A stretch of 64,000 nucleotides of DNA from Chiridota heheva (GCA_020152595.1 JAIGNY010000476.1:22501-86500); one strand, 5' to 3'. Positions 11,043-28,375 are shown, numbered from the stretch's first letter. The notes: generated by a model from the letters alone, not told the origin. Numbers and translations are program-made.

Positions 11043-11445
11043 TCAACCCAATAACTAAACAATTTCCCCTCGAATCATTGACTTATTTCGGATCAGCCAT
11101 CAATCAATATCAAGCAAAAAGTCACTGCAATGTTAGATGACGTATAAGACTGAGGGATGATCAACGACTGTTCAGATGAATGAATGTTTGAAATATACAA
11201 GTAAGTTAACGTCATAGCTTAGTTATTTTTTAGAGAGAGGGATTCAGCCTCTTGCTCGAAGTTGTAAGAATTTAGGGGCCCAAAAGTCAAATTGACTTTA
11301 AAATATTCCATGGAAATAAAATAAGAAGAAAGTGGCTATATTTCCACATGACCAGTTGTTTGGTAAAATATGGGCATTGTTGACCATGGACTCCATCCCT
11401 GAATAATTTCAATAAAAATTTCCCACTGAGTTGAATGCTCGTCCT

Positions 11446-11765
11446 ATACTTGAGGTAAGTGTTGAGATACTCGTTCTATACTTGAGGTAAGTGTTGGATG
11501 CACGTCCTACTTGATGTAAGTATTGAGATGCACGTCCTACTTTAGGTAAGTGTTGAGATGCACGTCCAACTTGAGGTAAGTGTTGAGATGCACGTCCAAC
11601 TTGATGTAAGTGTTGAGATGCACGTCCTACTTGAGGTAATTGTTGAGATGCACGTGCAACTTGAGGTAAGTGTTGAGATGCACGTCCAACTTGAGGTAAG
11701 TGTTGGGATGCACGTCCTACTTGAGGTAAGTGTTGAGATGCACGTCCTACTTGAGTGTTGAGATG
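11446..11765. repeat. 30-bp minisatellite, about 10 copies
   Basis: Each unit contains 'gatgcacgtcctacttgagg' and 'taagtgttga'. The 30-bp period is a multiple of 3, so both strands show repetitive frames. There is no start, splice or homology evidence for a protein. Confidence 0.92.
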
Positions 11766-13094
11766 GAGGAGCAGGAGGAGAATGTGAGCCCGAGTGTGAG
11801 TTATCATCTGATCATAGTAACACATGTTTGTCATAGTACGTCAGACCAGCGCTTTTGAAAATAAATTTTCACGGGCGGGTCAATTGATGGAAACGGCATT
11901 GGTATAGATAGCCACCCCTAAAGTAAAAGTGGTACCACTAAGTTGTAGAGGATGGGGTTCTGGGAGAGGCAGATCCTCCAATTATTTTTTAAAGAAAATA
12001 ATCACACAAAAATTGGATAAAAGTTCCTCTGAAAGTAAATTCCAAATCAAATGAAAATTAACCTACCATTACCACAATTTTGGAAAAAGTGGTGGATCAA
12101 ATGAAGTGCTATGTATAAAAAGGCCTGCGTCAAACCGTTTATAGTCTGAAATATTCACATCAAAGAGTTGACGAAAATATTTGTTTTCCCACGGATCACG
12201 GTGACTTATTGCCCAAAATGTTTCCTTTAACATTTTAAGGGCTGACGGGAAGTACGCAACGATTTACCATCATTTCGTGGCATCGGTGTTAAGATAACAA
12301 ACAAGAGAGTTGAGAACGTGCATAGATCAAAGTTTGATCAAACTTTTTTATCCATGCATTTTGTTAATATTTGTATTGTGAGATGTGATTCTTTAACGCA
12401 GTCAAATTCTTGGTAAAAAAGATTTAAAGTTTTTGACTCTGGTCGACTTTGAACGTAATGTGGAAGTGACACACTCATGGAAAGAATAATACTGAAATGT
12501 ATCAGAAAATTCTTCGAAAGACGTAATCTAAATCATTCCTGTCAAACGGCAGATGGGTTCAAGTAGGTTGCGATTGAACGAAAGTAAATGTTTTCTTTCC
12601 GCGGTGTGTGTATTAACTGTAGATCATCCAGGAGTTACAAAATAAATCAATACATTGCACTTAATTTTTATCTCGAAGTTATACACTTTTGTCAAAATAT
12701 ACATAAATTGCTCTATATGATCACATCAAGGCTGGCATCAAGGTATATTTCGGAAGTTAACTTATTGGAAGTCGAATCCATATCCAATACTCCCTTTTTT
12801 TTTTCTCCAGATTTGTAAACAATTGCCTGTTTTTTCTGCAGTGGGAACCAAAATATACGTATATAAAATTCATTTTAAAAGTACCAGAAAGAGAAAAAAG
12901 TATTATTAAAGTCAATAATACGTCAAAGGGGGAAGGCATATGAACAAAACTCGCGGCATTTGCCACTTCCACACCGTCTAATCATCCACTCCTCCACCTC
13001 CCCAAAACCATTACCCATCAACCATTACTAATTACTCGTTCTGTCGTTGGTAAATGCTTTGTCAAAAAATACGTCCCGCTAATTTCCCAAAGTC
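11766..13094. other. Intergenic DNA with no gene seen
   Basis: Ordinary AT-rich sequence. Nothing was recognised beyond a poly-T tract near 12794. Confidence 0.4.
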
Positions 13095-15434
13095 CGATGG
13101 ATAAAGAGTATGTATTACGTAGCTTCCTTTCAAGTATACTTATTTTCCAAATTCAACCTTTAAAGTGGATTTTATTTTTGATATACGCACCTTTCCATTT
13201 TTTGCAGTCAAGTTGGTGGGGGATATACGCTAACATAATAGCCTGCACACAATGACGAACTATAGGGTCTTTGATCTAATTCCCTGGGATAGGGCACTGT
13301 ACCCAGATGCCAGGACCGGCGGAAGATGTTTGAATCTGGGGTACAGAATCTAAGGGGCACTTTCCAAATGTTGTTTTTTAAAGCATGTAGCACAGCGGTA
13401 TATCTTTATAGGTTCAACTCTCTCCATCCCCACCCCCTTCCCCTCACCTCAACCAACAAATGTCCAAACTTTTATTGCTCCGAAAATGACTGGTGACTCA
13501 TTTATCTTTCCTTTGTTTTTATTTACAGCTTCAAAAATTTAGAATATTTTGGTCCAAAATTCGGTAAAATGGAACGATTTTATACCAAAATCTATTTTTG
13601 TTCATAGATCATAAGTCTCAAAAGAATTTCAGACTTATAGATCATGATTAACCAATTGTATTAGTCATGAATCGAAGTAATGTCTAAAATAAAGTGAAAA
13701 GCATATAAGGGGTCATTATAATTATTCAGGAAACCATCATTTTCTTACGGAGAATAAAAATAATTATGTATATCAGTATGAACTAGAATATTAGTACTCT
13801 CTAGAGCGCATACCCTCCGCCCCGCTGCAATTCCCCGTTGCAATGCCTAGAATAACTTTATTCATTTGAACCCCATACCCCATATAATCTACCTCAGAAA
13901 TCCTAGGCCCACCAAGGTTCATCCCCAAGTTTTGATCTGTAATGAACATTTGCAATCTGAATACTTGAAGATTATCTTCGACTGAATTTCCTCGATGGCC
14001 ATACCATTGTTTTCAGTTTGATTAAATCATTGTTTGAGCTCTATTCAGCCAGGATTGACATTCTATCATTTTCCATTCATGGCAGAAACCAATTGTTTCA
14101 TTTTCATTGATTCAGAGAACACTTGATGTACAGTAAATCTCTTTGAGTCCAAAAAAATGATTATTTCGATCTTCATTCAGAGCACAAAGTCATTGTTTAG
14201 CACATTCTTCTTCACAACTTAGTCTTAACAGATCTCATCCTATAACATCCCCACCCCTCAATTTCTGCCTTCCCCTGTTCCAAATAGTCCCAAATTTTAT
14301 TCATTTGTTCATAAAACAGTAATAAAACCACACACCATATTTAATCAAAATCCAATTATCAGTTCTGGAGATATCTTGATAACAGTCAAAATCACCTTAA
14401 AATGTCCCCATCCCTCCATTTTCACCCTTCCCCCTTCCAATATGTCTCAAATTGTAATCACTCTTCCTTAAACAGTAACAAAACCACACACCAAATTGAA
14501 TCAAAATCCAATCAATTCTGGAAAAATCTTGATGACAAAACAAAAAGACGCAAAAATATGCCTCCCCCCCCCCCACCTCCCTTTTCTTATTTTCACACAC
14601 CAACTTTGATACAAATCCAGTCATCAGTTCTTGAGATATTTTGATGACAAACAAACAAGTAAACAAATTTACAAAGGCGAAGACATAACCTCCCTTCCAA
14701 CTTAATTTTGTCTGTTTCTAAACACCAGATGGTTCAAATTCACACCCAGTCATCAGCGAGTCAGCAAGTCAATGGCAAGGGTCGCCATTGTAGGGTCGCT
14801 CCACGAGTGAAATTTGGGTTATTTTGCTTGATATTTGTGATACTTTCTTCAATCTGTCAATAAAAAGATTAATTATAATAAGGGGACTAAAATATAAGTA
14901 TTTTAGAGTGGCACCTTCTAAACTTTACAAAGAATACGGGAGGGCACGTCAGTTTATGTCAAGACAAAGCAAAGTTCCAAATAGTAAGCTTTGCCTTTTA
15001 TGATTCATTTCAAAGATGTCCTACCGTACTAGTCTGCTGGTGAAATTTCAGGTGGTTTGCACACTTATAGAAAGGCCCTATTTTATACAGTTTTTTTACA
15101 AATTATAAGCTGAGAAAACAAAGGTAGGCAGAGGTGAAAGCTTTTTTAAGTATCAAAAAGTCTAATATGTACTGAGGGCTGTTGGGCCCAAAATTTGTCT
15201 TAGGGGAAATTCAAAATAGTGTATGCGTGTGAAGCGCGTGAAATTTCACAATTTTAATCTTTTTAGGGCGATATTTGTGTTATTTTGTTTAATGAAAAGA
15301 TCTGTATTTGAAGAAAAGTTTGTCAATGTTTGAAAGGGCATGTTCCTTCTCTATAAAGGGCACTTTTAAAACTTGAGAAAGTTGGGGAGAAGGGGGCACT
15401 TTTAAAACTTGAGAAAGTGGCCGGTTCCGCCGCC
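13095..15434 (+). mobile_element. Long non-coding dispersed repeat, copy 1 (full form)
   Basis: This aligns by eye in the same orientation with 25690-27130. The core begins 'ccggcggaagatgtttgaat' (13316) and ends 'ggttccgccgcc' (15423-15434), giving short inverted ends of GGCGGAA type. About 200 bases upstream of the core are also shared. No frame resembles a transposase. I infer a non-autonomous DNA transposon that captured, or lies within, a larger duplicated segment. This copy has about 900 internal bases missing from copy 2. Confidence 0.7.
14240..14665. repeat. Three degenerate about 150-bp direct repeats inside copy 1
   Basis: Three successive units carry 'ccacacaccaa/tat' followed by 'aatccaatcat' and 'cttgataaca' in the same order, with C-rich segments between them ('cccatccctcc', 'cctcccccccc'). 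The region is absent from the sister copy at 25690-27130. Confidence 0.7.
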
Positions 15435-15829
15435 AATGCAAGTACCCCACTCACTTATTGTCAACTTTCATGTGGTATAAAGTAAATATTTTTTGATCAA
15501 ATTTATAGTAACTCACTGCGTTTTGTATCTTAAAATCTGAGGCGAGATTAGGCGGTGCAAATTGCATTTCCCCTACTTTTAAAAATATTTATATCTTTTG
15601 TATGGTGATTTTGTGTATTTAACGGTGATTTCATAAGTTTGTGCGCACTCCCCCTCCCCCTTCCCCCTCTCCCTTTCTCCCCCACACACACACACAATTT
15701 AGGTGGGCAATTCCCGCTTATGCTTTCTGTCATAGCCTACAACATACTAACTGGGGGAAATTCCCTCTCCCATTCCTTTCGATTACCCCTCCCCTATTGG
15801 TGGGTTTTTTTATTGTAAAAATTAAGTAA
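15435..15829. other. Intergenic DNA with a C-rich tract
   Basis: Nothing coding. A CT-rich tract followed by (CA)n occupies 15645-15698. Confidence 0.4.
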
Positions 15830-16745
15830 AATTATTGCAAATTTTGGTAAAACGTATTGTAAATTTTGATTAATATTTCCTGAAAATCGAATACACGTTC
15901 CCGAAAAGAAAGGAAAATTTCCCTAATATTAAAGAAAATGTTCCAAAATTTAAAAAAAATTGCCTGAAAAATCTTCCGAAAATGAAAGAAATTGAAGGAA
16001 ATTTCCGGAAAATTGCCTAAACATTTACCGAAAATTATTAATTACTAAATAATTCGGGCAATATTTAACATATACAGTTTAATTTCCGAATATGTACGTA
16101 TGTTATACTGCATTGGCGTAGCCAGAGGGGGCAAAACCACCCCCCCCCTTTCAATCCCAAACCAAAAAATATATAGATTACACATACATGTATCGCCCTA
16201 CAGGTGAGCACAGGGGAGTAAGTTTACTGAAAAGTTAACTGCCATGTGTGTCTCAGTTCAGCATATATTCCCAAGAACTTTTACAAACTCTATAAAAGCA
16301 CATATTCAGACTGTGTGACACACATTACACAAACAGTTACCTCCTTAAAAAAAAAACCTGGCTTACGCCAGTGCCTATTTTCCATGTCCCGTAGCTTTCT
16401 GGAACTTCACCCCTTGAAAACACACCACGCGATTTGGTTTCATTTTTAAGGCATTTTATATTAACTCTAAAATGCGTATTTTCTCAGAGCCCCTAGACCC
16501 CACCAGGGCCAAGGCGGGGCCCTAAACCCCACGTCGTGGGGTTTCTGCCCAAAGCAATGTCGCCTACGGCGACATACTTTCGGTTACCCCCATCAAAAAT
16601 ACCTCTCGCCACTCATGGTTCCCCACTCCCCAAATAAAAACCATGGCTACGCCAGTGAGTATATTCCGCTTCTTATATTTTACTTATGGAATTTCCTCAT
16701 GGTGAGGAAAGTTGCCTCCTGACCTCCAATGAATACGCCATGGTG
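15830..16745. mobile_element. DNA transposon relic split by a younger insertion
   Basis: The left part (15830-16110) and right part (16658-16745) together align with the uninterrupted element at 17000-17571. Shared features are a 'gaaaattgcc'-type core, 'ccgaatatgtac', 'attttacttac/t' and the terminus 'aatgaatacgcc'. The 547-base block between them is a separate element. The left terminus of this relic was not found. Confidence 0.6.
16111..16657. mobile_element. DNA transposon (MITE), GGCGTAGCCA termini
   Basis: The left end CATTGGCGTAGCCA and right end TGGCTACGCCAGTG are inverted repeats with one mismatch. There is no transposase frame. It sits inside the relic 15830-16745, so it is the younger of the two. 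The target-site duplication could not be resolved. Confidence 0.65.
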
Positions 16746-16999
16746 GAGAAAATATATCCCTTCTATATGTCCCCCCCTTCCGGCCACTCAAGATTTCTTT
16801 AAAATGGCTATGCTTTCTGCTTGAAATGTTGAGCTTCGCTGGGGCCTGGTCATTAGCCCGGCCGTGGCTCTGTCTGAATTACCCCACACAAATATTCGCT
16901 TAAACGCACTAACGTATCCAAATACCCCAATAGGACTTTCACCCCCCCTTCTTTGTGAATAAAACCAGGCTATAATTAGTATCGATGTAATCATATGTA

Positions 17000-17571
17000 G
17001 TGGCGTATTCAGTTGGTGGTGCCAGAGAGGGCAAACGGTAATTATTGAAAATAGGCTAGAAAGGAGGAGTAGAAAGCTGGAAGGGGAAACTGAGGTAAAA
17101 TTTGTTGTTAAAGTATGAACATAAAATTGAAAGAATGAACTTGGAAAATTTAGTTTAGATTATTGGAAATTTTGTTTTAATTATTGAAAATTTTTGTGAA
17201 TTTATTCAAAATTTTGTTACAATTATTGGAAATTTTGATAAAATTATTGGAAATTTTGATAAAATTATTTGAAATTTAGATTAAATTATTTAGAATTTTG
17301 GCAAAATTATTAGAAATTTCACAAAATATAAAAAATTCCCGAACATCAATCGTAAAAAATGTCCGAAAATGAAAAAAATTGAAGAAAATTGCCCGACAAC
17401 GAATACAATTTTCCAGAAATTAAACAAATTTGGGCTATATTTATCCTTATTTCCACCGAATATGTACTAAAACATTGTATAACCCGCCTACTCACATTTT
17501 ACTTACGAAATTTTGCCAGGGTCGGGGGCAAACTACCATCTCTGACTCCCCACTGAATACGCCGCTGATTA
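17000..17571. mobile_element. DNA transposon (MITE), GGCGTATTCAGT termini
   Basis: 'agtggcgtattcagt' at the left matches the reverse complement of 'actgaatacgccgct' at the right with one mismatch. The interior is a purine-biased array of 'ttattggaaattttg'-like units. Flanking 'tcatatg' and 'ttatatg' may be a slightly diverged target duplication. Confidence 0.65.
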
Positions 17572-18887
17572 TATGGGAATCAACTGACGAAATCATTTTG
17601 ATGACAACGTAAACAGATAGTTGAGGAGCAACAGTATCGATATGACTGGCAACAGGACAACATGAATGGCGGCGGTTTTGCTTCAATATTGGTAATTATC
17701 GGTTAATTTCATTGTCAATCTTAAATTTGCCACTGTTAGCCTTGGTTTCACGGTTGACATTGAGCATTTCATTTGTGTTGAAATTGAGGAACATAAACAT
17801 ATTTTTCTTAATACCTACCTACAACATCAATATTAGAAGAACATTTTCCCAACGTAGGTACGTACGGAGTTTATCTAGGGAACGGTTTAAGCATGACACA
17901 GTCTGTACACTATTTTAAAGAAATATTGAGCGAGAACCATGCGAGTAACAATGTCAGGGCACAATATAAGCACGATACTTTTTTCTCCATAAAGGAGGAA
18001 GACAGCGCATTTTAAAACCTTATTCATATTTTGTTCTGCTGGAAAGTGGAGGGACCAGTTTCTGTCCCTCGGGATGTACGGCCCTGATAATGGTCAATAT
18101 AAAACAAGTATATTTATCTCTTTTTTAGGATATGCACTTAATTTACGTCATTGTGTAAATTATCTACAACATTGATAAACAACAGCAACGCTTACACATT
18201 CCAGAGGCGGATTAACTCGTACGATACCTTACTTAAGTACGAATGATTTACTACAGCAACAAATTCAAACAATATAAAGGAATAAGTCCGAGAATAACGA
18301 TCTTAACACAAATTTTCTTTCGGTCATTGAAGTGCAAAAGATTGAACGGTACTCACCTTACTTCATCAAAATGAAAATTGAAGCAATTAACCTTAATTTG
18401 CTCCTTTACAATAAAATATCAGCAGAATACGTGAAATAGTATTATGTGTTCCTTTGCCTTTTCATTCACTAAAGATGGCACACACGCAAGCTCTTCTGAA
18501 CTTCGGTCTTTTACTCATTTTTATCTTCGTTATCAATTTAACAGTTTGCAGCAGCCTGACAGCAGAAAAATAAAGGACTATTTCGTTGCAAAGGAAATAA
18601 GTACTTCCCACTTCAGCAAAAACTGTTCTTGCTGATTTAACAATAATTTCTAGGAATTAATCGTTTACATAACCCCGATAACCAACTATCAACAACTGGA
18701 GAGTGCATACTGAAATATAGAAACTTACATCAAGTTTGGTTTCACGTTTGGGTCGAAGGATTTACTGACGGAGCGACGTATAAGACTCCTCCCCTTTTCT
18801 AAAATGTGTTTGATTTTCTTTCAAGTCGGGCAAATACTAATGTGGATCCTATTTGTTTTAAACGGCATCATGATACTGTTATACATA
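17572..18887. other. Intergenic DNA with no feature seen
   Basis: No recognisable exon, RNA gene or repeat. Confidence 0.4.
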
Positions 18888-19036
18888 GGCGGCGATTCCG
18901 GGGAAATGGTGAGCCTTTTCAACCCCCCTCCTCCCCCTCCCAAGAAAAATTGAAGCCATATATAAAGCTCATATGCTGACTACACCACTGTCAGGGTCCC
19001 CGCCCCCCTAATATTGAAAACAAATCGCCGCCACTG
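18888..19036. mobile_element. About 149-bp MITE-like element
   Basis: GGCGGCGATT at the left and AATCGCCGCC at the right are perfect 10-bp inverted repeats. The spacer is short, non-coding and C/G-biased. Confidence 0.5.
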
Positions 19037-20044
19037 CTGTTATACATGCCCGTGGCAACTCGCCCCTATAGAAGATTATAATACAAAAAGACTTTTTGAG
19101 GAGATTGTGATGATCTATAGGCACATACATCCCAACATAATTTTGGGAAGAAAACAAACTGTTGATCCAAAAGTAATGATTTTTGGTCCAAAAATTGACG
19201 ATTATTTTGGTAACTTTCATCTTCTTTCCTTTTTTCTCCATTAACCCCTAAATTTTGTGCTGAATCAGTTCAAAATACCCCTGTAGTATAGGCCTAAAAT
19301 CTTTCCATGTGTAGCCGTAGTAAAAATTACTAAAATATCATCCCGCACCGTAAATGCTATGCACTTACAAACATGGGCGGGATTAGCCTACCGAAAGTGG
19401 GGGAAGGGGAAAGTTAAAATAGGGAGGGGGGGGGAGGGGACCACATTATTTTGTGGTTTTGATAAGATGCAATAAATCACCATACAAAAGATACAAATTC
19501 GGAAAAAGTGTGGGGTGGGGGAGGGGGGGGGGAGTTCCCCTTATCCTCAAATCCCGCATATGCTTTCCACTTACCGAATATCGAGCAGTAACCCTGATAA
19601 GGGTTTTATACCTGCATGAAAAAAATAATGATGCGTTCATTCTGCTTATTGTCATCTATTGGTTTTATAGCGTATTTATATTCAGTTTGTTTACCCCAAA
19701 ATACATCACTCAAGTTCTGACTTGTCACTCCGTACGGTCACTAATCCAACTGCTCTATACTGATTTATATGGCAAAATAAGCCAGCGGTAATGAAACAGA
19801 AAAATGCTTTTTAATATTAAGTTTTTCAAGAAACAGATGTAAAATCAGTGTAGTACTAGTAAGTTAATTATTCAAAGATTTTCAACTAGCTTTGAAAGTA
19901 AAACAAACGCGGGAATGTAAATCCCGCCCTTTAATTGGGAATTACTAACTTATCCACTATTCAATAAGTAGGTTTAGGGTCATACAGGCTTATAGTTTAT
20001 TTACCTAATCATATTGTTGCCATATTGTCGAATTGTTCAAAAAA
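19037..20044. other. Intergenic DNA with G-rich tracts
   Basis: G-runs occur at 19388-19440 and 19510-19533. No gene was recognised. A 112-codon plus-strand frame at 19453 lacks any motif and runs through the G-rich tract. Confidence 0.4.
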
Positions 20045-20544
20045 GGCAGGGCGTGTTAAGGCCCATCATTATGTAACAATTGTTCATTATGTAACAATGG
20101 CCCATTATGTAACAAACTTTTGGTCCATTATGTAGCAATGTCCATCACATGTACGACGACGAGTGAACACACAATTACAATGACGGGGTCGTCACCTGCG
20201 TAATCGGTTATGGTAGAAACAATGCTATCACGAAACGCTTAATACGACCTGGACGAGAACACAGGTACGACGTACGGACAGACATAACATCGACAACCAA
20301 GTCAATGTCCACGGCCTTTGATAACCAGTTGTGGTGCACTAGAAAAATTTGGTCCATTATGTAACAACGTATTGTGTTCCATTATGTGACAACTTTTGAC
20401 CATTATGTAACAAAGTTCCAATCTGATGACAATGCGTGCACTAACTTGTTGTCAACTATCCTTTAAATAATCGTGGAATCACTCTCATTAATATGCATCA
20501 TGGGCGGGGCTAATTGTGTTACATAATGGGCCTTAACAGGGCCA
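20045..20544. mobile_element. MITE with CCATTATGTAACAA subterminal repeats, hosting a SINE
   Basis: 'gtgttaaggcccat' near the left end and 'atgggccttaaca' near the right end are inverted. The motif 'cattatgtaacaa' (with single-base variants) occurs about seven times between the ends, plus once in reverse at the right terminus. The element is interrupted by SINE-body sequence at about 20150-20340. Confidence 0.75.
20150..20340. mobile_element. Headless SINE body nested in a MITE
   Basis: Bases 20189-20340 match the SINE body at 1198-1321, including 'gtacgacgtacggacagac' and 'ataaccagttgtggtgcact'. The match stops exactly where the first copy turns into its tRNA-like head. Confidence 0.75.
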
Positions 20545-20951
20545 GCTGTAACGACGGTATGAAGGGAAGCCCATAAACTCAACGGGCCCTGAACAATGAT
20601 CTGGATTTTGGAATCTTAGCAATATCACTGCGATATATTATGGGGCTTGAACTCTACACCGAAAGACCTTTTGCACTGCTGTGCATGGATGCTTTTTTTG
20701 GTAACGAAGGTGAGGGAGAAATGGAGGTTGTCTCATTTACATCGACAAAAGTAAAATGATCGTCTTGTCAGCATTCGTGCACATCATTATTTTGATCGCT
20801 GAGATTGCTTAGCAACCCTAAGTATTTGATAACAGGTGAACGATTTTATTGACTACACAGGAAAATGTCACAAGAATACGGATCACTTGAGTTTCAAAGG
20901 GATTATCAGACGTGCTCTACACCCCCCTTCCCCCTCCCCACCCGCCCACAC

Positions 20952-21085
20952 TCATACCCATACGTGTGTAGACCCTACAACTGGTGACGTATCCATAATC
21001 CTATATAAGTGGTGACCACTCACCCATACATGTGTAGACCCTACAACTGATGACGTGGGCATAATCCAATATAACAGGTGACCAA
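20952..21085. repeat. Two-copy about 66-bp direct repeat
   Basis: Two copies of 'gtgtagaccctacaact' followed by a TGACGT-containing stretch and 'ggtgacc', at about 20960 and 21030. Confidence 0.75.
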
Positions 21086-23914
<2,829 letters not shown>

Positions 23915-24130
23915 ATAATAAATGAAAATATGATATAATACATGAAAATATGCTATAATAAATGAAAATATGCTATAATACATTAAAATATGCTATAATA
24001 TATGAAAATATGCTATAATACATGAACATATGTTATAATACATGAAAATATGTTGTAATACAAGAAAATGTGCTATAATACATAAAAATATGCTATAATA
24101 CATGCAAATATGCTATAATAAATGCAAATG
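23915..24130. repeat. 20-bp AT-rich minisatellite, about 11 copies
   Basis: The unit is 'atatgctataatacatgaaa' with single-base variants. Confidence 0.9.
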
Positions 24131-25344
24131 GCAATCGGTTCCAAATTTAATTTTGAATTTGAAGATCTTATTATAACAAATTAGGCGAGGTTTATTGAAA
24201 TTAACATCACATTAAGACAATTTATGAATTTCCTTTTTATAAACTTCTTGTTTCTCATTCCTCCACAAGCTGAAAAATGCTATTTGAAGCACAATTTTAC
24301 AGGAAAAACAGTCCCATGATTTTGAGTGACTTAAACTTCAGGACAGAATTATAAGGAATTACATTAAAAATGTTAAGCTGCCCTCTGTTCATCCAGATAT
24401 TACCACTTATTATACAGTAAGAATCATTCAAACTTTGAATAGCCATATAACTCGTAATATACTGCCGCTTTTTAGCATAATTTAAAGACTATTCTGTTCA
24501 GAATTTAAAACTGGTGAACTTCTGGTAAACATAAATTACATACCAGTCCAAACGCATTTCATGCATCTATGACAACAATAGCGCTTATAGCGTGACTTGC
24601 TTATTTTGAATTCCATGATCAAATCGTCACAAAATCAGGAATACAACAAGTAATATTCTTTCGGAAAAGTTATTTAAAAACAAAAACAAAGACACAAACA
24701 CAGAAAAGTTGGGTATCCCCCCCCCCCCCCCCCTTCCTACTCTCTTTCCCCCCTCGTTAAGTCACATTTGATTATTGGCAATGGCGGGCCATTTTCATCA
24801 GTTTTACCACTGTTGTTTTAACATTACATTATATATTTAGGCATATGAATTTTTAACTCGTCCTCCTCCTTCCTCCCGTAGAATAGGGAAGGATATGGAA
24901 GTACCAACTTCCTTAAATTATCGAAAAAGTCCAAGTTTTGGCGATCAATGGTAACAAGGTTGAAGAATCTTTGAACAAATTTGCTTCCCTAATTTTCGGT
25001 GTACTGTACCTATATAAGCGCGCAGTGATTGACTTACATTGACTATACTGAGTGACTGTGCCGTGTTTGATAATTTACTGACTATAGACATAAGCTGCCG
25101 ACAGATTTATCCATAATTTTTCTACATGAGCTATGACTAACTACAATGAGCGAATGTCCAAGTCCAAAAATGTACCGCCTATAGCTCTATAGACATAAAA
25201 CATGTCAAACACCCATAGATGTATCAACAATTTTTCTACATAGCGAAGCAGTGACTACAATTACCATGAGTCCAACAATTTACCGATTAGGCATTAAATG
25301 CCAACATATTTATCAAAAAGTGTGCGTGGTGTGTGTATGGGGGG
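24131..25344. other. Intergenic DNA with no gene seen
   Basis: Includes a homopolymer C run at 24717-24733. Nothing else recognised. Confidence 0.4.
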
Positions 25345-25650
25345 CGGCAGTGGCGGCTTAAGATATTTGAATCTGGGGGCATAGCAACTGAGGGGCACTT
25401 TTCAACTTGTATTTTCAAAGCATGTAGCACAACAGTATGAGGTCGCCCTCCCCCAGAAAAATTTCTTAACTTTTATCGATCAGAAAATTACTGGTGACTT
25501 ATTTCCTTTTACAAATTTACATCTTCAAAAAGTCAGATATTTTTGGTTAAAAATTTGTTAAAATAGAATAAATTTATACCAAAATCTACAAAAAGTGGAA
25601 AATTAGTAAGACTTAAAAACGGAAGAATTCAAACTTGTAGATCATGATTT
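25345..25650 (+). mobile_element. Truncated copy of the GGCGGAA-ended repeat
   Basis: It begins 'agtggcggcttaagatattt' and follows the first 300 bases of the core seen at 13316 and 25885 ('catgtagcaca', 'actggtgact', 'ataccaaaatct', 'agatcatgatt'). It then stops at a fresh 'ggcggcggaagatgtt' near 25656. It appears to be an older or partial insertion just upstream of copy 2. Confidence 0.6.
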
Positions 25651-25689
25651 GCAGAGGCGGCGGAAGATGTTGGAATCTGGGGGAAGATG

Positions 25690-27130
25690 GAGTATTATGT
25701 AGCTTCCTTTCAAGTATATTTATTTTCCAAATTCAACCTTTATAAGTCGACCTTCATTTTTGATGTTGGCCTCTTTCCATTTTTTGCAGTCAAGTTGGGG
25801 GATGTACGCTGACATAATAGCCTGCACACTTTGACGAACTAGAGTCTTTGAGCTAATTCCCTGGGATATGGGACCTGTACCCATGGGCGGCGGAAGATGT
25901 TTGAATTTGGGGGGCACAGGATCTGAGGAGCACTTTCTAAATATTGTATTTTCAAAGCTTGTAACACTGCAGTAGTATAACTTTATAGTTATGCAGCAGT
26001 ATAACTTTATAGTTATTCCCCCTTCCCCTCCCACCGGGAAAAATAAAATGTATCGGCTCGTGAATTGCTGATGACCCATTTCCCTTCTTATTTTTAATTC
26101 AGAGTTTCGAAAATATCAGATATTTTGGTCCTAAATTCAGTAAAATATAACAATTTTATACCAAAATCTGCAAACATTTATAAGCAGGTAATCTTTAAAC
26201 CGGAAGAATTTAGACTTACAGATCATGATTAGCCAATTGTATTGGTCATAAATCGGAATATATTTAATGTCTAGAATAATGATAAAAGCAAATAAGGGGT
26301 CATTAGAATTATTTAGGAGGGCATCATTTTTTTGCTGAGAATAAATGTTACTCGGTATATCAGTATGAATTAGACCAAATGGCCCAAATTCACACCCAGC
26401 CTTCAGTGGCAAGGGTCCCGGGTTTTTTCCAGAATATAAGTTAAAGGCGCTCTTTGTATTTTGCTTGATGTTTGTCTTACTTTAACCTGTCAATAAACTG
26501 ATAAAAGATCAATTATATTATCAAATATGTTTGATTATTTTGAATAACTATTTTGTATCACTCTGTAAAAAAGCACCTCTTAATCTTTACAAAGAAAATG
26601 CGTAGGAAAGGGCACGTCAGTTTATGTCATTACAATGGTCCGGGTCCAAATAAAAAGTTTTGCCCTGCATTTTGTTCACAGATGAAATCTGGGGTGGCTC
26701 GCACGCTCTAGAAATGTCGTATTTTCTAGAGTTTTTATCAATTATAAGTAGGAAAACAAAGGTAGGCAGGGAAAAGGCTTTTTAAGTATGGAAAAGTCCA
26801 ACAGGTAGGGTTGTTGTCTTGGTCTTTAGGGGAAATTCAGAAAATGTTCACAATTTGAGTCTTTTTAGGGCAATATCTTCAATGAAATGATCAGATATAC
26901 AGTCTTTGAAGAAAAACTTTTTCAATGTTTGAAAGGCAGGTTCCTTCTCTGAAAAAGGCACCTGCCTTCTTTGAAAGGGCACTTTTCCTTCTGAAAAATG
27001 ACACTTTTCTTTTAAAAAGGGCACCTTTCTTCTCTGAAGAGGGGCACTTTTCAAACTTTTGAGAAAAGTAGGACAAGTGCCCCCTGTGCCCCGTTCCACG
27101 TGCTCCCCGTGCCCCCGTTCCACCGCCTAT
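25690..27130 (+). mobile_element. Long non-coding dispersed repeat, copy 2 (internally deleted)
   Basis: Partner of 13095-15434. The core starts 'gggcggcggaagatgtttga' at 25883 and ends 'gttccaccgcct' near 27128. About 900 internal bases present in copy 1 are missing near 26350. The tail carries several 'gggcac' units with 'ccttctctgaa'. No transposase was seen. Confidence 0.7.
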
Positions 27131-27228
27131 GGGGGTACGCTCCCACACAGTATTCAGTGCTGGTCAGAAAATTTGGGATCGAAATTCTGTAAGTTAAATA
27201 TATGTCAGTAAGCCTAAGTAGCTGGATA

Positions 27229-28375
<1,147 letters not shown>

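Noticed and set aside
19453-19791. 112-codon plus-strand frame
   Set aside because: It passes through a G-rich tract, has no motif, and lacks splice or homology support.
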